44,813 nt of DNA, taken from NCBI RefSeq assembly GCF_003992135.1, contig NZ_RQVN01000015.1, positions 1-44,813 of the forward strand, in the 5' to 3' direction. Each line of letters begins with the position of its first letter. The stretch's first letter is position 1. The position numbers and the translations under genes are program-made. The notes under the pieces are model-generated. The model was given only the letters and a program-made list of their open reading frames with translations. It did not search any database and was not told the DNA's origin. The stretch comes from Veillonella sp. VA142. Lineage in GTDB: Bacteria; Bacillota; Negativicutes; Veillonellales; Veillonellaceae. Below are positions 1 to 7,897 of the stretch, one piece after another.

Positions 1-10
1 TATACCAATG

Positions 11-34
11 AAAAGGGTCCTTCGGGACCCTTTT
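11..34. terminator. Rho-independent terminator of an upstream gene outside the window
   Basis: A perfect 10-bp stem (AAAAGGGTCC with GGACCCTTTT) closes on a TTCG tetraloop. It is symmetric enough to work in both directions. The gene it serves lies left of the window. Confidence 0.8.
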
Positions 35-51
35 GCCTATTAAAAATATAA

Positions 52-129
52 AAAATAGAGGAAAGTTGATACTTTTTAATCAACTTTCCTCTATTTTATT
101 TGTGGGCTATTTTGTTACAGCCCCTTTTT
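52..129 (+). repeat. Palindromic intergenic repeat, copy 1
   Basis: An 18-19 bp inverted repeat (52-70 with 79-97, core AGAGGAAAGTTGA) is followed 15 nt later by TATTTTGTTACAG (108-120). The second part also forms a small terminator-like hairpin, GGGCT with AGCCC, followed by a T run to 129. The same two-part design recurs at 1503-1564 and, inverted, at 21252-21319. It lies upstream of the MFS gene. Confidence 0.75.
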
Positions 130-220
130 ATTTCTTTATGAACAGATGGATTTGTTGGGACCTTATAATAGATGTGTTACAATAAGGTTACAATCTGAAG
201 TGAATTAGAGGATGTGACAT

Positions 221-1426
221 ATGAAACGTTTACAACAAACAGGAATGGTGGCAGTGTGGATTCTCACCATAGGAATGTCGCTGCTAGCCATTTGTTATAC
301 TATGATTATTCCTTTCCTCCCCGTGTACCTCTTAGAACTGGGAGTAGAACAGGAACATTTAGCCCTTTGGTCGGGACTGTCGTTTTCTATCTCCTTTTTT
401 ATTGCTGCCATTATGGCTCCTATATGGGGACGATTGGCGGATAAGCACGGAAAGAAATTAATGGCAGTTCGGGCAGGAATTTTAATTGGCATCTCTTATT
501 TATGGGGTGCTTTCGTACAAGATGAATATCAATTTTTATTAGTCCGAGCATTCCAAGGGTTTGCCAATGGATTTATGCCAGCTGCCATGACGATGGTATC
601 GTTGTCAGTACCGAAGGAGCGAGTAGGGATAGCGATGGGCATCTTTCAGATGGGTTTAGTCCTTGGGAATACAGTAGGTCCCTTGACAGGAGGTCTCACA
701 GAATTAGCGGTAGGGATGCGCCCTGTATTTATGGTGGCAGGGATTACTTTGTTTATCGTTACTGCGGCCATCGCAATCTTTGTGAAAGAGCCACATATTG
801 AAAGCGCAGCTCCTATGAAAGTCACTTCTTTCAGAGAAGATATACAGGAGGCGAAACGAAATAAGGTATTACTCCATATTTTAGGGTTATATTTCTTGGT
901 GCAATCTGCCATGCTCATGCTACAACCTATCGTGGCCATTTATGTGGGTGAGCTAAAAGGTTCCATGGAGGGGGCTGCTATGCTAGCGGGCTCCATTCTC
1001 AGTGGAGGTGGTGTGATGGGCATGATTATGACTAATGTGTGGGCTGCCTATGGACAACGGCGAGGATACTTTAGGGTTATTTCCTATGGATTATTAGGTA
1101 CAGGTGTCGTACTATTGTTGCAAAGCTTACCCTTTGGCCTTTGGTGGTTTGGTATTTTGCAATTACTCATCGGTGTATTTATTGTGGGTATCTTCCCATC
1201 TCTTGGATCAGCTATGACGGTGAATACCGATCCATCCGTGCGTGGACGAGTATTCGGACTTGCCACGACATCGCAACAGTTAGGGAATATGATGGGGCCT
1301 TTATTTGCTAGTGTGGTGGCCACTTACTGGGGAACATCCTATGTCTTTCTTGTAGCCGGTATAGGAATGATGCTCATTGGTTACCTAGTATTGAAAGTCC
1401 ATGGAAATCGCCCTAATATTCCATAA
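221..1426 (+). CDS. MFS transporter, DHA1-like drug/metabolite exporter
   Basis: This 401-residue protein is an inner-membrane major facilitator with about 12 hydrophobic segments. The loop after the second segment carries a motif A version (GRLADKHGKK). Segment 5 carries an antiporter-type motif C (GLVLGNTVGPLTGG), typical of proton-driven drug exporters. Length is normal for 12-helix DHA1 proteins such as MdtG. The start is the ATG behind AGAGGA; a TATAAT-like -10 lies at 164-169 without a clear -35. The substrate cannot be read from the sequence. It is a single-gene unit lying between two direct copies of the palindromic repeat. Confidence 0.85.
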   Translation: MKRLQQTGMVAVWILTIGMSLLAICYTMIIPFLPVYLLELGVEQEHLALWSGLSFSISFFIAAIMAPIWGRLADKHGKKLMAVRAGILIGISYLWGAFVQDEYQFLLVRAFQGFANGFMPAAMTMVSLSVPKERVGIAMGIFQMGLVLGNTVGPLTGGLTELAVGMRPVFMVAGITLFIVTAAIAIFVKEPHIESAAPMKVTSFREDIQEAKRNKVLLHILGLYFLVQSAMLMLQPIVAIYVGELKGSMEGAAMLAGSILSGGGVMGMIMTNVWAAYGQRRGYFRVISYGLLGTGVVLLLQSLPFGLWWFGILQLLIGVFIVGIFPSLGSAMTVNTDPSVRGRVFGLATTSQQLGNMMGPLFASVVATYWGTSYVFLVAGIGMMLIGYLVLKVHGNRPNIP

Positions 1427-1502
1427 CTTAATAGAGGGTATATGAGTCCAGCACAGTTGGTAGCCATACGATATGCATACTCATATAATGTACCTATACA
1501 AA

Positions 1503-1564
1503 TAGAGGAACGTTGATCGAGTTGGTCAACGTTCCTCTGTTGTATATACAGTATTTTGTTACAG
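1503..1564 (+). repeat. Palindromic intergenic repeat, copy 2
   Basis: A 13-bp inverted repeat AGAGGAACGTTGA / TCAACGTTCCTCT (1504-1516 with 1526-1538) is followed 13 nt later by TATTTTGTTACAG (1552-1564), identical to the copy 1 motif. It is in the same orientation as copy 1, so the two copies flank the MFS gene. A separate 9-bp inverted repeat (TATATGAGT / ACTCATATA) lies just upstream, at about 1440-1492. Confidence 0.75.
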
Positions 1565-1628
1565 TGCCGTACTGATTATGTATGTTGTTAGACACACCTA
1601 GAATTTAGGGGAATACAGGCTAGAGATT

Positions 1629-3050
1629 CTATACGTTCTTTTCTAGTTCTGTATCCGTTTCGGATTGAAGTGGTAAATGGAATCCAAAGATGGTGCGTAC
1701 GTCTGGTGTGCTTTCTACTTCTAAGGTGCCTTCGTGGAGTTGTACCACATTTTGTACAAAGAAGAGTCCAAGGCCGAGACCTTTGTTTTCTTTTGATGTA
1801 CGAGATGGATCTACTTGGTATAAGCGGTCCCAAATCATAGGGATGCTTTCAGGGGGAATACCTATGCCATCATCTTGGACAAAAATATGAATGGTATTAC
1901 CTAGGGACACTTCAAAATGGATTGTATGGTGGGCAAATTTTAATGCATTATCTAACAGATTTGCCATCGCTTGTTGCAATAAGATTTGATTGCCATGAAC
2001 AGTGATTGCCTCGTCAATATGACTAGTAAAAGTAAGCCCCTTTTCTTTACATAAACGGCCATAGGTAAGAGATAATTGTGTCGCTACTTCAGATAGAGGC
2101 ACTGGAACTTTATCGATATTAGTTAAGCTATCAAGTCGTGCTATCTCTAGCAATTGGGACACCATATCAGCCATGCCCTTACTTTGAACAAAAATATTTT
2201 GAAAGCTTTCCTTAGCTTCTTCTAAAGAAGATACATATTGGCGGGCGTAATCACTTTCTGCTTGGATCACAGCAATAGGAGTGCGCAATTCGTGAGAAAT
2301 ATCAGAGTTGAAACGTTTCTCCCGATTGGAGGCCTCTTCCAAACTACTAAGCATATGGTTGAAAGTAGATGCTAACTGGTACATGGTATCTCCCGATTGA
2401 GGGATATTTTCGATGCGTTCCGACAAATCCCGTTTTAATGAAATTTGTTCTGCTAAGTTTGTTACGGTACGCACTGGTTTTAAACCACGTTGAATGATCC
2501 AATACCCACCTATGGTGGCGACAGTAACGAATAGAATGCCTCCTAACAATAAAGCTAGGAACATATTGTTTGATTTTCGATCGAGAAAGCTCATAGGTAC
2601 AACACCACGAATGTAGCCTTGTACACCGACGTGATGATGAATAGGCGCATCATAGTACAAGAAAGAGTGTGTATCTTGATTAACTTCAGTTATGCCATCA
2701 AAGGAAGGGGGAGCCTCTTTAGGGAATTGTTCAGGTAGAGTACCTCTCAAGATGATGCCGTCGTGGGAGTATACCAATAGAAAGATACCATCATCAAAAG
2801 GTTTGTATTTTTTTGGATGGGTAGCAGCTTCAATTACCTCTTCTTGCAAATCTGTACGCATTTCGTTTCGATCAAAAATGTGGGTAAATTGAATTACGAA
2901 CGTAGTAAGGAGACCAATCATAAGCAAGAGAAAGAAGGAGTACCAACTGGTGATTTTATACACCAAAGGAACGCGTAATAGAAAGATCTCTATAGGATGC
3001 CATATAGGTTGTATGACACTATGGTACATGCGATTGGTGATAGAGCGCAT
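1629..3050 (-). CDS. Two-component sensor histidine kinase
   Basis: This 473-residue inner-membrane kinase has a first membrane segment at about residues 33-55, an extracytoplasmic sensor to about 160, a second segment at 162-185 and then a HAMP linker. The HisKA box is NSDISHELRTP with phosphoacceptor H253. The ATPase domain shows the N box LLDNALKF (N368), G1 DDGIGIPPE and G2 GLGLGLF. The architecture is that of the OmpR-partner kinases. It starts 3 nt after the regulator gene's stop, with GAGGA as ribosome site, so both are translated from one mRNA. The signal is unknown. Confidence 0.9.
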   Translation of the reverse strand: MRSITNRMYHSVIQPIWHPIEIFLLRVPLVYKITSWYSFFLLLMIGLLTTFVIQFTHIFDRNEMRTDLQEEVIEAATHPKKYKPFDDGIFLLVYSHDGIILRGTLPEQFPKEAPPSFDGITEVNQDTHSFLYYDAPIHHHVGVQGYIRGVVPMSFLDRKSNNMFLALLLGGILFVTVATIGGYWIIQRGLKPVRTVTNLAEQISLKRDLSERIENIPQSGDTMYQLASTFNHMLSSLEEASNREKRFNSDISHELRTPIAVIQAESDYARQYVSSLEEAKESFQNIFVQSKGMADMVSQLLEIARLDSLTNIDKVPVPLSEVATQLSLTYGRLCKEKGLTFTSHIDEAITVHGNQILLQQAMANLLDNALKFAHHTIHFEVSLGNTIHIFVQDDGIGIPPESIPMIWDRLYQVDPSRTSKENKGLGLGLFFVQNVVQLHEGTLEVESTPDVRTIFGFHLPLQSETDTELEKNV

Positions 3051-3053
3051 AGA

Positions 3054-3728
3054 TTATTCCTCGGTGCGGAATACATAGCCTACGCCACGAACCGTTTGAA
3101 TTAATTTTTGGCTTTCATCGATGTCGACCTTTTTGCGTAAGTCCTTGATATATACATCGATGAGGTTGGAGTAGCTTTCATAGTCATATTCCCATACATG
3201 ATCGAGAATTTGTTGGCGAGACAAGACGATATTTGGATTGCTTGCTAGATAGAATAACAAGTCAAATTCTTTGGCAGTTAATGTTATGGGTGCGCCGTTG
3301 AGGAAGACGGAACGACTTTTATGGTTGATGCGTAAAGGACCAGCAAGGATATCTTCTATAGCTTGGTTGCGGCCACGGCGAGCTAAGGCGTAGATACGAG
3401 CAATGAGTTCTTCAAACTCAAAAGGTTTCACTAAATAGTCATCGGCGCCTAGGTTTAAGCCAGACACTTTATCTTCTAAAGCATCTTTAGCAGTTAAGAA
3501 GAGGACCGGTGTTTTGTTGCCTTCTGCACGCATTTGTTGTACCACTGCATGACCATCCATTTTTGGCATCATAATGTCCATAATGATGACATCATAACTG
3601 GATGTAGAAATATAATCTAAGCCATCTTCTCCGTTATAACATTGGTCTACAATCATGGATTCCACTTTCAAACGTTTGGCGATAATATTATTCAGCATTT
3701 CTTCATCTTCAACAATTAAGACTTTCAT
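3054..3728 (-). CDS. OmpR/PhoB-family response regulator
   Basis: This 224-residue protein has an N-terminal receiver domain (acidic pocket VEDEE, phosphoacceptor D51 in IIMDIMMP, T79 and K101 in LVKPF) and a C-terminal winged-helix DNA-binding domain ending in VRGVGYVFR. An in-frame ATG lies 15 nt upstream (3743). The strong AAAGGAG site sits between the two ATGs and is correctly spaced only for the second, giving MKVLIVEDEE. It is the first gene of the pair with the histidine kinase, which presumably phosphorylates it. The target genes are not evident; divergent cblT is a neighbour but need not be a target. Confidence 0.92.
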   Translation of the reverse strand: MKVLIVEDEEMLNNIIAKRLKVESMIVDQCYNGEDGLDYISTSSYDVIIMDIMMPKMDGHAVVQQMRAEGNKTPVLFLTAKDALEDKVSGLNLGADDYLVKPFEFEELIARIYALARRGRNQAIEDILAGPLRINHKSRSVFLNGAPITLTAKEFDLLFYLASNPNIVLSRQQILDHVWEYDYESYSNLIDVYIKDLRKKVDIDESQKLIQTVRGVGYVFRTEE

Positions 3729-3840
3729 AAGAACTCCTTTCATGCGTTAGTATATAATTGTATTGTATCGTATTTTTAACACAGTTTAAAGAGATGTACA
3801 GAAGTAGTATAGAGGTTGTACATGAAAAAACCATGAATGA

Positions 3841-3869
3841 TTGCTTTATGAGGGAGGGTCACCTATAAT
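3841..3869 (+). promoter_or_regulatory. Sigma-A-type promoter for cblT-cblS
   Basis: TTGCTT (3841-3846), a 17-nt spacer and TATAAT (3864-3869). The predicted start near 3876 gives a leader of about 37 nt ending in a TAGGAGTGA ribosome site. This leader is too short for a cobalamin riboswitch. Confidence 0.6.
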
Positions 3870-3912
3870 AAATATAGAAACTATGATTTATTCTTCCCTA
3901 GGAGTGATTATT

Positions 3913-4404
3913 ATGAATATTAGAATGATTACGGCCTATGCCTTATTGATTGCCCTTTGTGCCATTGGCGGACAGATTCATTTTGGTGTGTACTCCATTG
4001 GATTTGATTCATCGCCGGCCTTTGTAGGAGCCTTACTATTAGGTCCTGTAGCGGGTGCTGTACTCGGTGCCTTAGGGCATGTAGCGACAGCGGCCTCCAC
4101 CGGATTTCCCCTTGGTGTCCCCATCCATGTGGCAGTCGCTATTATTATGGCAGGCACGGGGGCTAGTATTGGATATATAACAAAACGAATGACTTCATCT
4201 TTTTCTTATATAATTAGTGGTATAGTAGGGTATATCATTAATGTTGGCATCGGGCTCGCTGTGATTGCCTGGATGATGCCGAGCACAGAGGTGGTGGCTA
4301 TTTTATTTGTCCCTTTGTCCTTAGCCTATGCGTTGAACTATGTAGGGGCGGCTCTTGTAGTGAGTCAATTAAATCGAGTATTTGGTGGTAAACGAAATGC
4401 GTGA
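3913..4404 (+). CDS. cblT: ECF-type transporter S component, probable alpha-ribazole transporter CblT
   Basis: This 163-residue protein is very hydrophobic, with about six membrane segments, and has the size and small-residue-rich character of ECF substrate-binding (S) subunits. A TTG-initiated extension back to 3841 is possible, but the ATG at 3913 has a good TAGGAG site. The call as CblT rests on its overlap with a PurM/AIR-synthase-like kinase gene. That is the gene pair described for alpha-ribazole salvage in Listeria and Geobacillus. The energising ECF ATPases are not in the window. It could be an S component for another vitamin; the family assignment is firmer than the substrate. Confidence 0.65.
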   Translation: MNIRMITAYALLIALCAIGGQIHFGVYSIGFDSSPAFVGALLLGPVAGAVLGALGHVATAASTGFPLGVPIHVAVAIIMAGTGASIGYITKRMTSSFSYIISGIVGYIINVGIGLAVIAWMMPSTEVVAILFVPLSLAYALNYVGAALVVSQLNRVFGGKRNA

Positions 4405-5107
4405 TATAACGAGACTGTCTTTGAAAGAGGATGAAGAATGGCTCATTGCCAGTGATATTAGTAGTGGTATTGGGTTGCAAGAACATGATGTGCTAGCCGT
4501 ACCGTATACTATGGTGGGGGCTTTTGCAGCTCGTGTGGCTATGCTAGAAATTCTATGTGCTAGAGGTACTGTGAAAGCCATACAATACCTTATTGGTGGT
4601 GACTATGATACGGTGGTAACCTCTGTGGTACAGGGAATCCAAGATGAACTGGATACATTAGGTATTACTGTGCCCATTAATGGTAGCCATGAAAGTAATA
4701 TGAAAGTGAGCACTACTTCCGTAGGGATTACGGCTTTAGGAATAGGGGCAGCAGAAATACTTGGTACGGGAGAACCCTACGCCGTGTACGTATTAGGAAG
4801 ACCCCTAGTAGGTAATGAAGTGTTAGAGCAACCAGAATGGATTGTGACTTATGATGAGGTGAAACGAGCCTTGGCACATCCTAGTACATCTCATGTGGTG
4901 CCTATTGGATCCAGAGGTATTCGCCAAGAATTGACGGTGTTACATTATTTAGAAGGGGCTCCCATAGAGTCCATAGAACTGATGGACGAAGAGTTAGATC
5001 ACAGCGGTGGCCCTGCCACAGCGGTAGTTGTGGCTGTTCGCACTAGTGGTGAAACGACGTGGTTAGCAGACTTTCCTAACGCGCAGTATATAGGACGGCA
5101 TAGGTAA
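4397..5107 (+). CDS. cblS: AIR-synthase-related protein, probable alpha-ribazole kinase CblS
   Basis: This 236-residue protein is related to the PurM/ThiL/SelD superfamily. Gly- and Asp-containing stretches such as SSGIGLQEHDVLAVPYT and LIGGDYDTV fit the N-terminal nucleotide-binding half. CblS phosphorylates alpha-ribazole to alpha-ribazole phosphate for assembly of the lower ligand of cobalamin, bypassing CobT. The ATG at 4397 overlaps the cblT stop by 8 nt, indicating translational coupling; upstream TTG and GTG codons are less likely. A B12 role would suit a lactate fermenter that uses methylmalonyl-CoA mutase. The assignment leans on the pairing with the S component. Confidence 0.6.
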   Translation: MRDITRLSLKEDEEWLIASDISSGIGLQEHDVLAVPYTMVGAFAARVAMLEILCARGTVKAIQYLIGGDYDTVVTSVVQGIQDELDTLGITVPINGSHESNMKVSTTSVGITALGIGAAEILGTGEPYAVYVLGRPLVGNEVLEQPEWIVTYDEVKRALAHPSTSHVVPIGSRGIRQELTVLHYLEGAPIESIELMDEELDHSGGPATAVVVAVRTSGETTWLADFPNAQYIGRHR

Positions 5108-5123
5108 TAGAAAGGATATAGAT

Positions 5124-6098
5124 ATGAAGGAGTTACGATATTATATAGCATTGGCATTGGTAGCTGGTGGATTGACAGTAGCCCAAGCAGAGGCGAATCC
5201 GTACGGTGTAGTGAGTCCTCCTGATTGGGAATATCAAGCGCTTATGACCTTGGTGAGACATGGAGCGATTACAGATACTAAAGGAGTGGATTTAGGATCG
5301 CGGGCTTTCACTAGAAAAGAGCTTATTCCGATGATGGCAGATGTGGTATCACGTCGTGAGACTATGAATGAAAGTGACCGTATGTTGGCATTGCGACTGT
5401 ATAATGAAAATCGTCGGTCCATTATGAACTATGAGATTGAACAGGAAGAAGCAAAACAGGGTAAAGCACAGGCGGATAGCACGGATGAAGGTACCCCAAT
5501 TGCAGTGGAACCAGCCTTGACGAAAGAAGAAATCCAAAAGAAAATGGAGTCCTTCCGAATTGATACATCTGCGTTGCCAAATCGTGGAGGAGTGCAAGTA
5601 CAGACTTTTCAACAAGGAAAATCTCAGCGAAGTCATTTGGAATTAGTAGTGCCTTCGGTGAAGAACCAAGGAAATGTAGCCTTACAGCCTATTGACGGAG
5701 AAGTGCAAGAGGCTATGGCTGGTGGTCAATGGGATGCATCCAAAAAGGAACAACGACCGATTATGAAAGCAGCCAAACAAGAGTGGGTTTTATTGCAAAA
5801 AGCAGAACGTAAACAGGAACGCTTGGATATACATGGTCAACGCCAATTAGAGAAAGCACAACGAAAACAAGAAACATTGGAGAAGAAAGAGCAACAACGT
5901 TTAGCAAAGGCGGAACGAGTTAAGTTACAAGCAGAACAAACATTGGCGAAACAGCAAGCGAAGGAACAAGATCGATTAGCAAAACAACAGGCTAAGAAGG
6001 AAAATCAATTAGCAAAGCAGCAAGCAAAAGAGCAAGAAAGATTGACAAAACAAGAGCAAAGAGAACAAGCTCGATTAGCGAAGAAAGCTAAGAAATAA
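5124..6098 (+). CDS. Secreted protein with SLH-like N-terminus and charged coiled-coil tail
   Basis: This 324-residue protein has a signal peptide (MKELRYYIALALVAGGLTVAQAEA, cleavage near residue 24). Residues 27-80 resemble a diverged SLH module: a WEYQAL-type aromatic start, then AFTRKELIPMMADVV at the position of the usual TRAE motif. Residues from about 215 to the end are almost entirely Lys/Gln/Glu/Ala with repeated AKQQAKEQ-type units, predicting a long helical coiled coil. It may span the periplasm and bind peptidoglycan or the outer membrane, but the function is unknown. It lies 16 nt after cblS with its own AGAAAGGA site, so it is probably co-transcribed. Confidence 0.75.
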   Translation: MKELRYYIALALVAGGLTVAQAEANPYGVVSPPDWEYQALMTLVRHGAITDTKGVDLGSRAFTRKELIPMMADVVSRRETMNESDRMLALRLYNENRRSIMNYEIEQEEAKQGKAQADSTDEGTPIAVEPALTKEEIQKKMESFRIDTSALPNRGGVQVQTFQQGKSQRSHLELVVPSVKNQGNVALQPIDGEVQEAMAGGQWDASKKEQRPIMKAAKQEWVLLQKAERKQERLDIHGQRQLEKAQRKQETLEKKEQQRLAKAERVKLQAEQTLAKQQAKEQDRLAKQQAKKENQLAKQQAKEQERLTKQEQREQARLAKKAKK

Positions 6099-6109
6099 GG
6101 GAAATACAT

Positions 6110-6138
6110 TTGCTATTATCGAAGAAATTCGGTATACT
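6110..6138 (+). promoter_or_regulatory. Sigma-A-type promoter for the GNAT gene
   Basis: TTGCTA (6110-6115), 17 nt and TATACT (6133-6138). It starts just after the coiled-coil gene and lies about 50 nt before the acetyltransferase start. Confidence 0.6.
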
Positions 6139-6187
6139 AAAGGTCAGCAATCCATTTGGTGTACTTTCATCGTGAACTGGAGGAACT

Positions 6188-6709
6188 ATGATTATACGAG
6201 AAGAGAAAAAGCGTGAATTTTATACCGTCACAGCTCTCGTGCGAGAAGCCTATATCAGTGCGGATCGCAGTACAGGACGAGAATATAAACTAGTGGAATT
6301 ATTGCGCGAGTCCGATGCGTATATTCCTAAGTTGTCTTTGGTGTCGATTATTGACAATGCCATTGCAGGATATGGCATGTTCTTACGTGGGAAAGTAGGC
6401 AATCAAGATGTGCTCATCTTAGGATTACTTGCGGTAGCACAGTCTATGCGTGGACACGGCGTAGGGGGAGCTCTTGTGTTGGAGGGCCAACGATTGGCTC
6501 GTAAGATGGGGTATTCCTACTTATTCGTGTACGGTAGTAATGTGTACTACCCAAGGTTGGGCTATGATTTTGCATATAATTTTGGTGTAGAACCACCAGA
6601 AGGATTGGACCGGGAGCATATGATGGGGATTCGATTAGATCAAGATGCGGAGCCTCTCAGCGGAACATTGGAATACCCGGAACCTTTTAAAACCCTAGAA
6701 ATGTTCTAG
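6188..6709 (+). CDS. GNAT-family N-acetyltransferase, YhbS-like
   Basis: This 173-residue cytoplasmic protein has the acetyl-CoA binding signature near residues 92-104 (AQSMRGHGVGGAL, matching Q/RxxGxG/A) after a beta strand, LGLLAV. It also has a characteristic YYPRLGYDFA segment near residue 120, as in YhbS-type acetyltransferases. The start is supported by CTGGAGGAA 4-5 nt upstream. The acceptor molecule is unknown. It stands between two operons with its own promoter. Confidence 0.8.
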   Translation: MIIREEKKREFYTVTALVREAYISADRSTGREYKLVELLRESDAYIPKLSLVSIIDNAIAGYGMFLRGKVGNQDVLILGLLAVAQSMRGHGVGGALVLEGQRLARKMGYSYLFVYGSNVYYPRLGYDFAYNFGVEPPEGLDREHMMGIRLDQDAEPLSGTLEYPEPFKTLEMF

Positions 6710-6742
6710 GTAACTACGATTTATGTCGTAGTAAGTATTAGA

Positions 6743-6786
6743 TAGACAGTTCGAGATCCTCCTGTCTGTAAACAAAACTAAGGAGT
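6743..6786 (+). promoter_or_regulatory. PreQ1-I riboswitch upstream of queT-queF
   Basis: Stem AGACAG (6744-6749) pairs with CTGTCT (6762-6767) around the loop TTCGAGATCCTC. An A-rich tail, TGTAAACAAAACTAAGGAG, contains the queT ribosome site. This matches the class I preQ1 aptamer, a hairpin with a C-rich loop and an A-rich tail forming an H-type pseudoknot. Binding of preQ1 should bury AAGGAG and switch off translation. A separate 7-bp hairpin (ACTACGA / TCGTAGT, 6713-6732) lies upstream. Confidence 0.88.
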
Positions 6787-6790
6787 TATA

Positions 6791-7291
6791 ATGAAACAAT
6801 TTAACAACACACAACGATTGACGATTTCTGCCATTTCCATCGCTATGTATTTGGCGCTTATGTTCAGTACACAAGGTTTTGCCTTTGGTCAGTATCAAGT
6901 GCGTATTGCCACAGCGCTCTATGGATTGTCAGCAATCTTTCCATTCACGATTCCAGCCTTTGGTATTGCAAATTTTGTCAGCAATACAATGATGGGTGGT
7001 TTCGGCATGGTGGATGCTATCGGTGGAGCTATCGTAGGATTATTGACAACAGGTTTGATCGTCCTTGCGAAACGCCAAGGCTTAGGCAACTGGGTATTGA
7101 TTCCTATCATTACCTTTGTACCAGGATTGATTGTACCGATTTGGTTGACCTATTTCTTGCCAGTTCCATACTGGGTATTAGTAAGCTCCCTCGTAGTAGG
7201 TCAGTTCGTGTGTGGTGTGGTGAGCTACTTCTTGATCAATGCGTTGGAGAAAGTAGTCTATAAAAATAAGGAGGTTTTAGTTCGTGAGTAG
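6791..7291 (+). CDS. queT: Queuosine-precursor ECF transporter S component QueT
   Basis: This 166-residue integral membrane protein has about five to six segments. The sequence [15 protein letters not shown] matches the conserved N-terminal signature of QueT, which imports preQ0/preQ1 as the S component of a group II ECF transporter. Two contexts support it: a preQ1 riboswitch directly upstream and queF overlapping the 3' end. The start ATG lies 5 nt after the riboswitch-controlled AAGGAG. The shared ECF energising module is encoded elsewhere. Confidence 0.88.
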   Translation: MKQFNNTQRLTISAISIAMYLALMFSTQGFAFGQYQVRIATALYGLSAIFPFTIPAFGIANFVSNTMMGGFGMVDAIGGAIVGLLTTGLIVLAKRQGLGNWVLIPIITFVPGLIVPIWLTYFLPVPYWVLVSSLVVGQFVCGVVSYFLINALEKVVYKNKEVLVRE

Positions 7292-7781
7292 TGGTCGTAA
7301 TGCAGCAGAATTACAAGGTGTTCATGCTTTAGGTAGCCATACGGACTATCCTACAGATTACGCACCGCAGGTGCTAGAAGCATTTCCGAATAAACATCCA
7401 GGAAATGACTATTTTGTGAAATTCAATTGTCCAGAGTTTACAAGTCTTTGTCCTATGACGGGGCAACCGGACTTTGCAACGATTTACATTTCCTATGTAC
7501 CAGATGAAAAACTGGTGGAAAGTAAATCCTTAAAATTATATTTATTTAGTTTCCGCAACCATGGAGACTTTCACGAAGATTGTATCAACATCATCATGAA
7601 AGATTTAGTGGTATTAATGGAACCTAAATACATTGAAGTGTGGGGAGAATTTACACCACGTGGGGGCTTGTCTATTGATCCGTACGCCAACTATGGCAAA
7701 CCGGGCACCGATTGGGAAGCCACAGCGAAGGAACGCTTGCACTTTCACGATATGCAACCAAAACGGGTAGCGTACCGTTAA
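7284..7781 (+). CDS. queF: NADPH-dependent preQ0 reductase QueF
   Basis: This 165-residue unimodular QueF reduces 7-cyano-7-deazaguanine to preQ1 in queuosine synthesis. The segment [18 protein letters not shown] contains the thioimide-forming cysteine C56 and the acid D63. [20 protein letters not shown] is the family signature. Translation starts at GTG 7284, 8 nt inside the queT frame, behind a strong AAGGAGGTT site. This indicates coupling and shared preQ1 control. Length matches the Bacillus-type enzyme. It is followed by a strong terminator. Confidence 0.95.
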   Translation: MSSGRNAAELQGVHALGSHTDYPTDYAPQVLEAFPNKHPGNDYFVKFNCPEFTSLCPMTGQPDFATIYISYVPDEKLVESKSLKLYLFSFRNHGDFHEDCINIIMKDLVVLMEPKYIEVWGEFTPRGGLSIDPYANYGKPGTDWEATAKERLHFHDMQPKRVAYR

Positions 7782-7794
7782 TTACATATATACT

Positions 7795-7831
7795 ATTGCC
7801 AGGTCAATCGGTTGAGGGACCTGGCAATTTT
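7795..7831 (+). terminator. Terminator of queT-queF
   Basis: An 11-bp stem ATTGCCAGGTC / GACCTGGCAAT is followed by a T run (7828-7831). Confidence 0.85.
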
Positions 7832-7897
7832 ACTAAGTGCCCTAGACATGATAGGATAGAGATAGATACAACGTGTTGAGAGGAAAAGGAGTTGGAC

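Noticed and set aside
3054-3743. Longer start for the response regulator (MKGVLMKVL)
   Set aside because: The AAAGGAG site lies inside that extension and is spaced for the ATG at 3728.
3744-3912. Cobalamin riboswitch upstream of cblT
   Set aside because: The predicted leader is about 37 nt and no B12-box-like sequence was seen.
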